DNA from: Pseudomonadota bacterium
GTDB lineage: Bacteria; Pseudomonadota; Gammaproteobacteria; Burkholderiales; Gallionellaceae
Assembly (NCBI GenBank): GCA_021783855.1
Contig: JAJXTL010000016.1
Location: forward strand, 1-33,255
DNA length: 33,255 bases
Reading direction: 5' to 3'
In this document: positions 17,603 through 25,826 of the stretch, piece after piece
How the letters are laid out: each line of letters begins with the position of its first letter
Position numbering within the stretch: position 1 is the stretch's first letter
The notes under the pieces: model-generated
What the model was told of the DNA's origin: nothing
Database searches by the model: none
What the model saw: the letters and a program-made list of their open reading frames with translations, nothing else
Translations under genes and position numbers: made by a program

Positions 17603-18684
17603 TTCGCACGGATAACATCAACATCTCTTACGATCATCCCGGTCATGCGACATCCTCCGCATGGGCCAGGGTGCCGCTGGCACCTGCTCCCGAGGAAAGG
17701 CTGGAACTGATTGCGCGTATCAGGCGCATGCTGACCCTTCAGGATGCGGTGCTGGTGGCGCATTATTATGTGCATCCTGACCTGCAAGACCTGGCCGAAG
17801 AGACCGGCGGCATCGTTTCGGATTCGCTGGACATGGCTAATTTCGGGCATCTGCACAAGGCGACAACTATCGTCGTGGCAGGCGTGCGCTTCATGGGCGA
17901 GACCGCCAAGATACTCAATCCCGAAAAGCGTGTGTTGATGCCCGATCTGGCGGCAGAATGCTCGCTGGATCTGGGCTGCCCGGCAGATGAATTCGGCGCG
18001 TTTTGCGATGCGCATCCGGATCGCACCGTAGTGGTGTATGCCAATACCAGCGCGGCGGTGAAGGCGCGTGCCGACTGGATGGTGACCAGTTCTATCGCCA
18101 TGCCCGTGGTCAAACATCTTGCTGCGCAGGGCAAAAAAATCCTCTGGGCGCCGGACCGGCACCTGGGCAATTACGTGCAGGAACAGACCGGCGCCGACAT
18201 GCTGCTCTGGCAGGGCGCGTGCGTGGTGCATGACGAATACAAGGCCAGGGAGCTTGTCGAACTGAAGGCGCAGCATCCGGGGTCTCTGGTTCTGGTGCAT
18301 CCCGAGTCGCCGCGTGCGGTGATCAAGCTGGCGGATGTGGTAGGCTCCACCACGCAACTGATCAGGGCGGCGCAGAACGCCGATGCGCGCGTATTCATCG
18401 TTGCGACCGACAGCGGCATATTGCACAAGATGCGCACCCTCTGTCCGGATAAGCTGTTCTTAGAAGCGCCTACGGCGGGTGCAGGGGCGAATTGCACCAG
18501 TTGCAGCCATTGCCCGTGGATGGCGATGAACGGATTGCAGAATCTTGCGCAAGTGCTTGAAACCGGCGCTAACGAGATACACGTCGACCCTGCCATCATT
18601 CCGCGAGCGGTGCTGCCGATCCGCCGCATGCTGGATTTCGCCAAAACAATCAATCTGCCCGCACGGGGTATCGGCAACGCCTGA
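17599..18684 (+). CDS. nadA: Quinolinate synthase
   Basis: A 361-aa NadA: condenses iminoaspartate with dihydroxyacetone phosphate to quinolinate, the second step of de novo NAD synthesis. It binds one [4Fe-4S] cluster. Conserved segments are [40 protein letters not shown] and [14 protein letters not shown]. Cys121, Cys208 and Cys305 align with the E. coli cluster ligands (offset 8); the distal CTSCSHC (299-305) is intact. The start ATG overlaps the preceding stop by 4 nt. nadB and nadC are not in the window. Confidence 0.96.
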   Translation: MIRTDNINISYDHPGHATSSAWARVPLAPAPEERLELIARIRRMLTLQDAVLVAHYYVHPDLQDLAEETGGIVSDSLDMANFGHLHKATTIVVAGVRFMGETAKILNPEKRVLMPDLAAECSLDLGCPADEFGAFCDAHPDRTVVVYANTSAAVKARADWMVTSSIAMPVVKHLAAQGKKILWAPDRHLGNYVQEQTGADMLLWQGACVVHDEYKARELVELKAQHPGSLVLVHPESPRAVIKLADVVGSTTQLIRAAQNADARVFIVATDSGILHKMRTLCPDKLFLEAPTAGAGANCTSCSHCPWMAMNGLQNLAQVLETGANEIHVDPAIIPRAVLPIRRMLDFAKTINLPARGIGNA

Positions 18685-18744
18685 TCTGCACATTGCCAAG
18701 CAAGATGAAAAAACGGGAGGCGATTTAATTTTTTGGGTCAAATT

Positions 18745-18812
18745 CCCCGCCGCATGCGGCGTTTGTTGTCATCCCGAACCCTGTCCTGAGCTTATCGAAG
18801 GGGAAGTGAGGG
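18745..18812. repeat. Palindrome and dispersed repeat after nadA
   Basis: A perfect 14-bp palindrome CGCCGCATGCGGCG (18748-18761) is followed by CCTGTCCTGAGCTTATCGAAGG (about 18780-18801), the reverse-orientation form of the repeat seen in hsdS. Such blocks are common in intergenic regions of these genomes. The palindrome may double as the nadA transcription end. Confidence 0.55.
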
Positions 18813-18921
18813 ATATTAAGATTTCTCGGAATGGAATAAGCCGGCTAGCTTCTTCGTCTTATAATGAAACCTTAAAGAAGTTTTTTGATTGGATGATTTA
18901 CATAACCTGGGAGTGTTGAGT

Positions 18922-19458
18922 ATGAGTAAAAAAATGGGTCTGATCGCTTTGGCAGTCGCGGTGTCATTGTCGTTGCAGGGTGTTGCCTGGGCGGAAGCCG
19001 CCGTGAATGAAAATACCCTGCCGCCTTTGCAGATTGTCAACAAGACTGGAATCAAGGTGGTTGTTCAGGTCAATGATGCAGGTGTCATTCCGATGAATGG
19101 CATCAGCAAGCAGGTCATGGGCGCCAAAATGCTCCATGACCAGTATGCATCACTGGGCATGAAGTCCGGCAAGGATTATGAAATCGTCATGGTGTTTCGG
19201 GCAGCCGGTTCACAGTTCCTGCTGAACGATGATGCTTATGATGCAAAGGCAAAAGGCCAGCATCCAAAAGGCAACCCCAATAAGGCAATGATCGAAGCGA
19301 TGCAAAAAGACGGTGTAAAAATGTATGAGTGTGCTGTGGCGATGAAAATGCAAGGCTATGAAAATACCGATCTGCTGCCTTTCGCACGTATCGTTGTGTC
19401 CGGTATGGGCGCCCTTGTCGATCTTGAGAAATCCGGCTATCTGGAAGTTACGCCTTAA
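18922..19458 (+). CDS. Periplasmic DsrE-like protein
   Basis: The ATG at 18922 follows GGGAG and yields 178 aa with a signal peptide (MSKKMGLIALAVAVSLSLQG, cleavage near AWA). The mature part fits the DsrE/DsrF-like fold: IKVVVQVNDAG, MLHDQYASLGMKSGKDYEIVMVFRAAG, MQKDGVKMYECAVAMKMQGY, and the terminal IVVSGMGALVDLEKSGYLEV. A single conserved-position Cys lies in YECAVAM. Exported DsrE-like proteins are often near sulfur or redox genes, but none are adjacent here. Function is unassigned. Confidence 0.75.
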   Translation: MSKKMGLIALAVAVSLSLQGVAWAEAAVNENTLPPLQIVNKTGIKVVVQVNDAGVIPMNGISKQVMGAKMLHDQYASLGMKSGKDYEIVMVFRAAGSQFLLNDDAYDAKAKGQHPKGNPNKAMIEAMQKDGVKMYECAVAMKMQGYENTDLLPFARIVVSGMGALVDLEKSGYLEVTP

Positions 19459-19500
19459 ACAGGGGGGTCTTGTTAGCTTAGTGGTGTATCAGTCATTCCG

Positions 19501-19520
19501 ACGGCAGCGTAAGCTGCCGT
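19501..19520. terminator. Hairpin between convergent genes
   Basis: ACGGCAGC (19501-19508) pairs with GCTGCCGT (19513-19520) across GTAA. It lies between the DsrE-like gene and the end of miaA on the opposite strand, so it could terminate both. There is no strong T-run. Confidence 0.5.
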
Positions 19521-19538
19521 TCTCCATTGCAGCCTGCT

Positions 19539-20468
19539 TCACAGATTGAGCGCGTTGCGTACTCGCTGTGTCAGTTTGTCGGACAGACAATCGATTTGTA
19601 CATTTTCAGGCATGGAACGCAGCCAGGTCAGTTGCCGTTTGGCGAGCTGGCGGGTGGCGATGATGCCGGTTTCAAGAAGCTGTGCCTCGGGAATTTCTCC
19701 TTCGAGGAATTGCCAGGCCTGCCGGTAGCCTACGCAGCGCATCGACGGCAGGTCAGGGTGCAGGGCGTATTTTTTGCGCAGTGATGCCAGTTCTGCGATC
19801 AGCCCCTGTTCCAGCATCTGTTGGAAGCGCGTGGCGATGCGCTGGTGCAATACGCTGCGATCATTCGGGATGATGGCGACAGACTGGATGCTGTAGGGCA
19901 GGGCATCGCTCATATTTGATGCCTCAAGCAGCTCGGACATCGGTCGCCCGGTGATGCGATAAATTTCCATCGCACGCTGTATGCGCTGACTGTCATTGGG
20001 TGAGAGACGGGCGGCGGTTAAAGGATCGACTTCCGCCAGCATTTTATGCAGGTAAGGCACGCCGTGCAGGGCGATCAGCTCATCCAGTTCAGCACGCACG
20101 GCAGGATCGGCGACCGGCAGATCGCTTAAACCTTCCTTTAACGCCTTGAAATACAGCATGGTGCCGCCGACCAGCAGCGGGATTTTGCCGCGCGCGGTGA
20201 TGTCCGCCATCAAGTGCAGCGCATCACGGCGGAATGCGGCGGCGGAATACGCTTCTGTCGGAGCGATGATATCGATCAAATGATGCGGCGCGCGAGTCAG
20301 TGTGGCAGCATCCGGTTTGGCCGTGCCGATATTCATGTCGCGATACACCAGCGCAGAGTCCACGCTGATGATCTCTACAGGCAGTGTTTGCACCAGCTCC
20401 ACTGCCACGCCGGTCTTGCCGCTGGCGGTCGGGCCCATCAGAAAAATTGCCGGGGGTAGGGTATTCAT
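19539..20468 (-). CDS. miaA: tRNA dimethylallyltransferase MiaA
   Basis: A 309-aa enzyme that adds dimethylallyl to A37 of tRNAs reading UNN codons. The P-loop is [11 protein letters not shown]; other family landmarks are [66 protein letters not shown] and [13 protein letters not shown]. The start ATG at 20468 overlaps the upstream MFS stop by 4 nt (ATGA), indicating coupling. In many relatives miaA lies near mutL; here the MFS gene separates them. Confidence 0.95.
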   Translation of the reverse strand: MNTLPPAIFLMGPTASGKTGVAVELVQTLPVEIISVDSALVYRDMNIGTAKPDAATLTRAPHHLIDIIAPTEAYSAAAFRRDALHLMADITARGKIPLLVGGTMLYFKALKEGLSDLPVADPAVRAELDELIALHGVPYLHKMLAEVDPLTAARLSPNDSQRIQRAMEIYRITGRPMSELLEASNMSDALPYSIQSVAIIPNDRSVLHQRIATRFQQMLEQGLIAELASLRKKYALHPDLPSMRCVGYRQAWQFLEGEIPEAQLLETGIIATRQLAKRQLTWLRSMPENVQIDCLSDKLTQRVRNALNL

Positions 20469-21757
20469 ATCAACTCGGTGTTGCGTGTTTCGCGCAAAAA
20501 GAATGCGGCCGTCACGCTGATTGCGGCGGCGACGGAAATATAGCCGCCCACCCAGGAAAGTCCGCCGTGCAGCACCAGTTGCTGTGCGATATAGGGGGCA
20601 AGCGACGCACCCAGAATGCCGCCCAGATTGTAGGCGGCTCCCGCGCCGGTATAGCGCACCGCGGTGTGAAACAGTTCCGGCAGCAAGGCGCCCATCGGTG
20701 CGAAGGTCGCACCCATCAGAAACAGTTCCAGACAAAGAAAGGCGGTGATTTGCACAATCGAACCGCTGGACAACATGGGTTCGAGCAAAAAACCGGACAG
20801 GAATGCTGCGCCGCCTGACGCAATCAAGACCGGACGGCGGCCATAGCGATCACCCGCCCAGGCCGACAGCGGTGTGGCTGCCGCCATGAATACCACGGCC
20901 ACGCACAGCATGGAGAGAAATTGCGGGCGGGCAATACCCAGTGTGCCGGTGCCGTAACTCAGAGAAAACACCGTCGAAATATAGAACAGCGCATAACACA
21001 CCACCATCGCCAGTGCGCCCAGAATCAGCGGCGCGCTATAACGGGTGAACAGTTCGACTACCGGGAAGCTTACCTGCTGGTGGGCCTTGAGTGTTTTGGC
21101 GAATACCGGTGTCTCGGAAAGTTTCAGACGCACGTAAAGACCGATGACAACGAGTACCGAGCTTGCCAAAAACGGGATGCGCCAGCCCCATGCGCGAAAT
21201 TGCTCATCGTTAAGATAATGCGATAGCAGCAGGAAACTGCTTAACGCCAGCAGAAAGCCGAACGGCGGCCCCAGTTGCGGGAACATGCCGAACCAGCCGC
21301 GACGCCCCTCAGGTGCATATTCTGCGGCCAGCAAGGCAGCACCGCCCCATTCTCCGCCCAGTCCGATGCCCTGGCCGAAACGCAGCAGGCACAGAAGGGC
21401 GGGTGCGCTCCAGCCGATAAGGTGATAGCCCGGCAGCACGCCGATCAGCGTGGTGGAGGTACCCATCACCAGCAAGGAAATCGCCAGGGTTGTTTTTCTG
21501 CCGATCCGGTCGCCGAAATGGCCGAACAATAGGGCGCCGATGGGACGTGCCACAAAGGCGATGCCGAAGGTGAGAAACGCATTCAGCGCCTGAGCAGCAG
21601 GTGCACTGGTGGGGAAGAATACCGGGCCGATCACCATCGCCACGGCAAGGCCGTAGATATAGAAGTCGTAGAACTCGATGGCCGTGCCGATGAAGCTGGC
21701 AAAGGCGATGCGGATAGTGGAGCAGGATTGAGGGGAGGCGTTTAACGGTTCATTCAT
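20465..21757 (-). CDS. MFS transporter, metabolite:H+ symporter (ProP/ShiA-like) type
   Basis: A 430-aa membrane protein with about 12 transmembrane helices. Signature loops are [14 protein letters not shown] (helix 2-3 motif), [22 protein letters not shown] (helix 5) and [12 protein letters not shown] (helix 8-9 equivalent). The N-terminus [13 protein letters not shown] is characteristic of the metabolite:H+ symporter family (KgtP, ShiA, ProP). The substrate, perhaps an organic acid or osmolyte, cannot be told from sequence. It sits between mutL and miaA and is coupled to miaA. Confidence 0.88.
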   Translation of the reverse strand: MNEPLNASPQSCSTIRIAFASFIGTAIEFYDFYIYGLAVAMVIGPVFFPTSAPAAQALNAFLTFGIAFVARPIGALLFGHFGDRIGRKTTLAISLLVMGTSTTLIGVLPGYHLIGWSAPALLCLLRFGQGIGLGGEWGGAALLAAEYAPEGRRGWFGMFPQLGPPFGFLLALSSFLLLSHYLNDEQFRAWGWRIPFLASSVLVVIGLYVRLKLSETPVFAKTLKAHQQVSFPVVELFTRYSAPLILGALAMVVCYALFYISTVFSLSYGTGTLGIARPQFLSMLCVAVVFMAAATPLSAWAGDRYGRRPVLIASGGAAFLSGFLLEPMLSSGSIVQITAFLCLELFLMGATFAPMGALLPELFHTAVRYTGAGAAYNLGGILGASLAPYIAQQLVLHGGLSWVGGYISVAAAISVTAAFFLRETRNTELI

Positions 21758-21793
21758 GGTTTGTTTTGTATTATCGTTTGTTAAAGCTGAAAG

Positions 21794-21986
21794 TTAAGGA
21801 AACGTTGATTTAATCCGTTCGTGGTTAAGTGATGACTTGCACTGGTTTATCGTGCTTAGTCAGAACTTAGTTGTTTCACCAGAGCCTGTCGAACCATGAC
21901 CTGATTAAATCATTAATAATCAAACTATTATAGAAACCCTTCGACAAGCTCAGGGCGAACGGGTGATTTGTTCAGCGTTTCCTTAA
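21794..21986. mobile_element. MITE-like element B with the same terminal inverted repeats as element A
   Basis: TTAAGGAAACGTTGATTT (21794-21811) is inverted at 21971-21986 (TTCAGCGTTTCCTTAA), 15 of 16 matching. The ends resemble element A (5589-5807), but the interior is different. It includes AGCCTGTCGAACC and CCCTTCGACAAGCTCAGGG (about 21937-21955), a repeat also found in hsdS and after nadA. The element occupies most of the 342-nt mutL-MFS gap. No ORF is supported inside. Confidence 0.55.
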
Positions 21987-22057
21987 GCTTTGTATTTTGT
22001 TAAAAAAATAGTTGCATTGAGTTAACCGGTGGCTGGCGCTGTGAGGTAATTTCAGCT

Positions 22058-22099
22058 GAATCCTCAATCCTCCACTCCTCGCTACGCTCTCCTCAATCC
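22058..22099. repeat. TCCTCAATCC-type short repeats at the mutL end
   Basis: TCCTCAATCC occurs twice (about 22061-22070 and 22090-22099) around CTCCACTCCTCGC. The same kind of motif occurs inside mutL at 23367-23401, indicating a spreading simple repeat. Confidence 0.5.
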
Positions 22100-24007
22100 T
22101 TATTGTCCTCTCATGAACATCTTGTCCAGATCTTTCATGGAAAGCTGGAACCAGGTCGGGCGGCCGTGGTTGCATTGCCCTGAGCGCTCAGTCTGTTCCA
22201 TCTCACGCAGCAGCGCGTTCATCTCGGGCGTGCTTAAAATGCGATTGGCGCGCACCGCGCCGTGGCAGGCAAGTGTTGACAGCAGTTCGTTGCGGCGTTC
22301 GGTCAGCACGCGGCTGGCGCCGAATTCGCGCAATTCGTGCAACACCTCGCGCGCGGCGGCTTCCGCTTCTGCCTGTTTAAGCAGTACCGGCATGGCGCGT
22401 ATGGCAAGCGTAGTGGGTGAGAGCGGTGCGATGTCAAAGCCGAGTTTGACCAGGGCTTCCTGCTCCGCTTCCACGGTGGCGAGATCGATGGCATCGGTGT
22501 AAAAAGTGACAGGGATCAGCAAAGGTTGCGTGGCGATGCGTTCCTCATCCATGGATGTCTTGAGCTTTTCATAGACGATGCGCTCGTGTGCTGCGTGCAT
22601 GTCCACCACGATCAGTCCTTGCGCGTTTTGCGCCAGGATGTAGACGCCAGAGAGCTGTGCCAGCGCGAAACCCAAAGGCGGAGAGTCGTGAGTGGTGAGT
22701 GGAGAGTGGTCAATATCTGGTGAGTTGTCAGCGGTTAGTGGTAAGTGGTAAGGCTGCGTGGTTTTTCCACTGACTACTTCCAGCTCACTACTGACTATTT
22801 TGCCAACTGCTATTTCCGACTTGCTGCTTCCGGTTTGTGCTTCCCACACCTGATAAGAGGCATTCAGTTGAGCTGTGCTCAATGGAATTTTCTGGTGCAT
22901 CGGCATGACGAAAGCGGGGTTGCGAGGTTGCTCTGGCGTGCTGACGCCGGATAGTCCAGGGGTGGCCAGCGCCTGTTGCAGTGTATGAAAGATGAACTGG
23001 TGTATGCCCTGGCCTTCGCGAAAGCGCACTTCGCTCTTGGCAGGATGCACGTTCACGTCCACCTGTTCGGGCGGGAGTTCAAGGAACAGCACGAAAGCCG
23101 GATGGCGCTGATGATGCAATATGTCCTGATACGCCTGTCGCAGCGCGTGGCTGGCGACTTTGTCGCGCACGAAGCGGCCGTTGACGAAAAAATATTGCGC
23201 ATCGCGGCTACTGCGAGAATAAGCCGGCAGGGCAGCCAGACCATGCAGTGTCAGGTTGGCTGCGCTGCGCGAAACGGGTACGGCTGCATTGCCAAACTCA
23301 TCGCCTAACAGAGCCGCAACGCGTTTCAGTGCGGCATTTCTCAGCCATCCGCCGTCATCCGGTTCTTCACTCCGCAATCCTCGATCCTCACTCCGCAATC
23401 CTGTTGTTAGTTGCCAGATGGTGCGTCCGTTGTGTTGCAAGGAAAAACCGACATCGGGGCGCGACAGCGCAATGCGCTTGAAGACTTCCTCGCAATGGGC
23501 GAATTCGGTCGCCTCCGTTTTGAGAAACTTACGACGGGCCGGGGTATTGAAATACAGCTCGCGTATTTCAATGGTGGTGCCCTGCGGCCCGCCAGCGGGT
23601 GCGGGTTCGCTGAGATGTCCGTCCAGTGCTTCAACGGACCAGGCGTGCGTGTCCTCTGCGGTCCGGCTGGATAAGGTGAGTTGTGCTACTGCGGCAATGC
23701 TGGCCAGTGCCTCGCCGCGAAACCCCATGCTGGCAACGGACTGCAAATCATCCAGCGATGCAATCTTGCTGGTGGCGTGGCGCATCAGTGCCAGCGCCAG
23801 TTCATTTTTGGCAATACCGCGACCATTGTCGCGCACCCGCAGCAGCTTGATGCCGCCATTATCCAGTTGCACTGTGATGTCGGTGGCGCCTGCGTCCAGA
23901 CTGTTTTCCAGCAGTTCCTTGAGCGCAGCGGAGGGGCGTTCGATCACTTCGCCGGCGGCAATCTGGTTGATCAGCAGTTCGGGTAACAGCCGGATGGATG
24001 AGGGCAT
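22100..24007 (-). CDS. mutL: DNA mismatch repair protein MutL (endonuclease type)
   Basis: The ATG at 24007 gives 635 aa (MPSSIRLLPELLINQIAAGEVIE). The N-terminal GHKL ATPase shows KELLENSLDAGA, DNGRGI, GFRGEAL and LYFNTPAR. The C-terminal dimerisation domain carries DMHAAHERIVYE, the DQHA(x)2E(x)4E-type metal motif of MutL proteins that nick DNA themselves, plus ACHGAVRA and CNHGRPT. This implies a MutH-independent pathway. Two places look repeat-derived: a 7-residue duplication GLRSED/GLRSEE (about residue 210) and a linker of about 50 residues rich in LTADNSP/LTTHDSP (about 22670-22830). Confidence 0.95.
   Translation of the reverse strand: MPSSIRLLPELLINQIAAGEVIERPSAALKELLENSLDAGATDITVQLDNGGIKLLRVRDNGRGIAKNELALALMRHATSKIASLDDLQSVASMGFRGEALASIAAVAQLTLSSRTAEDTHAWSVEALDGHLSEPAPAGGPQGTTIEIRELYFNTPARRKFLKTEATEFAHCEEVFKRIALSRPDVGFSLQHNGRTIWQLTTGLRSEDRGLRSEEPDDGGWLRNAALKRVAALLGDEFGNAAVPVSRSAANLTLHGLAALPAYSRSSRDAQYFFVNGRFVRDKVASHALRQAYQDILHHQRHPAFVLFLELPPEQVDVNVHPAKSEVRFREGQGIHQFIFHTLQQALATPGLSGVSTPEQPRNPAFVMPMHQKIPLSTAQLNASYQVWEAQTGSSKSEIAVGKIVSSELEVVSGKTTQPYHLPLTADNSPDIDHSPLTTHDSPPLGFALAQLSGVYILAQNAQGLIVVDMHAAHERIVYEKLKTSMDEERIATQPLLIPVTFYTDAIDLATVEAEQEALVKLGFDIAPLSPTTLAIRAMPVLLKQAEAEAAAREVLHELREFGASRVLTERRNELLSTLACHGAVRANRILSTPEMNALLREMEQTERSGQCNHGRPTWFQLSMKDLDKMFMRGQ
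23367..23401. repeat. 21-nt period direct repeat inside mutL
   Basis: TCACTCCGCAATCC occurs at 23367-23380 and 23388-23401, a 21-nt period that keeps the frame and gives two GLRSE(D/E) heptads. It lies in a surface loop of the ATPase domain, so it is probably tolerated. Confidence 0.7.
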
Positions 24008-24053
24008 GGAGAAAAATTGCACAAGGTAACGATGAGGCGCGATTATAGTAGGG

Positions 24054-24081
24054 TTTTATGTTCAGCGAGAATCGGTATAAT
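24054..24081 (+). promoter_or_regulatory. Putative promoter of the pnt operon
   Basis: A perfect TATAAT at 24076-24081 with a weak TTTTAT 16 nt upstream. The resulting leader of about 180 nt contains dispersed repeat R copy 3 before pntAA. Confidence 0.45.
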
Positions 24082-24106
24082 CGCGGGCCGATTCAATAAG
24101 GCGTCC

Positions 24107-24229
24107 GTTAAACATGAAAATCGCGCAAGCGTTCGTTTGCCTCCTCGCCCTCTGGGAGAGGATTGAGGAGAGGGGAACGGGCATGGCGGGTTTCATTTTC
24201 AGGGGTGGCATCTTCGCCATGCCCGTTAG
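24107..24229 (-). repeat. Dispersed repeat R, copy 3 (pntAA leader)
   Basis: Inverted orientation: ATGAAAATCGCGCAAGCG, CTCCTCGCCCTCTGGGAGAG, then AACGGGCATGGC and GCCATGCCCGTT separated by about 33 nt. It ends 36 nt before the pntAA start and leaves the AAGGAG site free. Confidence 0.7.
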
Positions 24230-24265
24230 ACCGGAATCGCCAACGGATATTACAAGGAGAGATTC

Positions 24266-25402
24266 ATGCGGATAGGCATTCCTGCGGAGACGCGAGCAGG
24301 CGAAACCCGTGTTGCAGCGACACCGGAGACGGTGAAGAAGATGGCCGCCTCGGGTCATCAGGTGCTGGTCGAGACCGGCGCGGGTGCAAACGCGCATTAC
24401 CCGGACGCCGAATTTGCGGCGGCGGGCGCTCAACTGGTCGATGCGGCGACGCTGTACAAGGACGCGCAAATGGTGCTCAAGGTCAGGGCGCCGACCCCCG
24501 ATGAGCTGGCGCAGATGGCGGCAGGCACCGTGCTGGTCGGACTCTTGACCCCGCATCAGAGCGAACAGGTTGCCGCCTTGACCCGGCAGGGCATCACCGC
24601 CTTCGCGATGGAAAAGCTGCCGCGCACCTCGCGCGCGCAGGCGATGGACGTGCTGTCTTCGCAGGCCAACATCGCCGGTTACAAGGCGGTGATTCTGGGC
24701 GCGAATCTGTATCAGCGCTTCATGCCGATGCTGATGACCGCCGCCGGAACCGTGAAGGCGGCGCGCGTGCTGATCCTCGGGGTGGGCGTGGCTGGACTGC
24801 AGGCGATCGCCACCGCCAAGCGACTGGGCGCGGTGGTTGAGGCGTCGGATGTGCGCCCTATAGCCCGTGAGCAGGTCGAATCCCTCGGCGCCAAATTCAT
24901 CGACGTGCCGTTCGAGACCGATGAAGAACGCGAGATAGCCAAAGGCATCGGCGGTTATGCACGCCCGATGCCGGCCGCCTGGATGCAGCGTCAGGCGGCG
25001 CTGGTCGCCGAGCGCGCAAAACAGGCCGACATCGTCATCACGACTGCGCTGATTCCGGGACGGGCCGCCCCCGTGCTGCTGACTGAGGACACCGTGAAAC
25101 AGATGAAGCCGGGATCTGTGGTGATCGACATGGCGGTGGAGGCGGGCGGCAACTGCCCGCTGTCGGAAGCGAACAAGACGGTCGTCAAACACGGCGTAAC
25201 CATCGTCGGCGAGACCAATCTGCCGGGGCTGGTGGCGACCGATGCCAGCGCATTTTATGCGCGCAACCTGCTGAATTTCATCAATCTGCTGTGCGACAAG
25301 AGCGGTGCGATGAACATCGATCTGGAAGACGACATCATCGCGGGCACCTTGTTGTGCCGCGATGGCGCGCCTTTCGCGCCAGTTGCGCCTGTGACCAAAT
25401 AA
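24266..25402 (+). CDS. pntAA: Proton-translocating NAD(P) transhydrogenase subunit alpha part 1
   Basis: A 378-aa soluble NAD(H)-binding domain (dI) of transhydrogenase, which couples hydride transfer from NADH to NADP+ with proton entry. Landmarks: MRIGIPAETRAGETRVAATPETV at the start (alanine dehydrogenase/PNT fold), EKLPRTSRAQAMDVLSSQANIAGYKAV, and the Rossmann motif LGVGVAGLQAIATAKRLGA. AAGGAG precedes ATG. pntAB follows after 17 nt. The split of alpha into AA and AB is the Rhodospirillum-type arrangement. Confidence 0.95.
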   Translation: MRIGIPAETRAGETRVAATPETVKKMAASGHQVLVETGAGANAHYPDAEFAAAGAQLVDAATLYKDAQMVLKVRAPTPDELAQMAAGTVLVGLLTPHQSEQVAALTRQGITAFAMEKLPRTSRAQAMDVLSSQANIAGYKAVILGANLYQRFMPMLMTAAGTVKAARVLILGVGVAGLQAIATAKRLGAVVEASDVRPIAREQVESLGAKFIDVPFETDEEREIAKGIGGYARPMPAAWMQRQAALVAERAKQADIVITTALIPGRAAPVLLTEDTVKQMKPGSVVIDMAVEAGGNCPLSEANKTVVKHGVTIVGETNLPGLVATDASAFYARNLLNFINLLCDKSGAMNIDLEDDIIAGTLLCRDGAPFAPVAPVTK

Positions 25403-25419
25403 CGACGGAGTAAATAATC

Positions 25420-25713
25420 ATGACTGGCGTAGTAGACCCCTTTGTTCTGAATCTGACCGTGTTCGTGCTGGCGATCGTGATCGGCTATCACGTGGTGTGG
25501 AATGTCACCCCCGCGCTGCACACCCCGCTGATGGCGGTGACCAATGCCATTTCCGGCATCATCATCGTCGGCGCGATGCTGGCCGCAGGCCCCGAGAAGC
25601 TCGATCTGGGCAGCGTGATCGGCCTGATTGCGGTGGCGCTGGCCGCGGTGAATGTGTTCGGCGGCTTTCTGGTCACCCAGCGCATGCTGGCGATGTTCAA
25701 GAAGAAAAGGTAG
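25420..25713 (+). CDS. pntAB: NAD(P) transhydrogenase subunit alpha part 2
   Basis: A 97-aa membrane protein with three helices (about residues 8-28, 35-58, 64-86), giving the first part of the proton channel. [20 protein letters not shown] is the conserved segment. Short repeats follow the stop directly and separate it from pntB by 113 nt. Confidence 0.93.
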   Translation: MTGVVDPFVLNLTVFVLAIVIGYHVVWNVTPALHTPLMAVTNAISGIIIVGAMLAAGPEKLDLGSVIGLIAVALAAVNVFGGFLVTQRMLAMFKKKR

Positions 25714-25808
25714 GGTGGTGGGCTTAGCCCGCCGGCACGGAGCACGATTTGCGTGATATTGGAATGAATGGAGCGGGCTTAGCCCACCCTGTCACGTGAT
25801 ATTGGAAT
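25712..25808. repeat. Inverted and direct repeats between pntAB and pntB
   Basis: AGGGTGGTGGGCTTAGCCCGC (25712-25732) is matched in inverted sense by GCGGGCTTAGCCCACCCT (25773-25790). A 14-bp direct repeat CGTGATATTGGAAT occurs at 25752-25765 and 25795-25808. This is a REP-like unit in an operon gap and may form an mRNA stem that tunes pntB relative to pntAB. Confidence 0.65.
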
Positions 25809-25826
25809 TACAGTTAAGGAAAATTT

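Noticed and set aside
17557..18426. 289-codon minus-strand frame opposite nadA
   Set aside because: Antisense of a certain gene, with no motif.
18545..18919. Open frame covering the nadA end and downstream repeat
   Set aside because: Out of frame with nadA, and its C-terminal half is the translated dispersed repeat.
24062..25192. 376-codon minus-strand frame opposite pntAA
   Set aside because: His/Arg-rich composition typical of an antisense frame; pntAA on the plus strand is certain.
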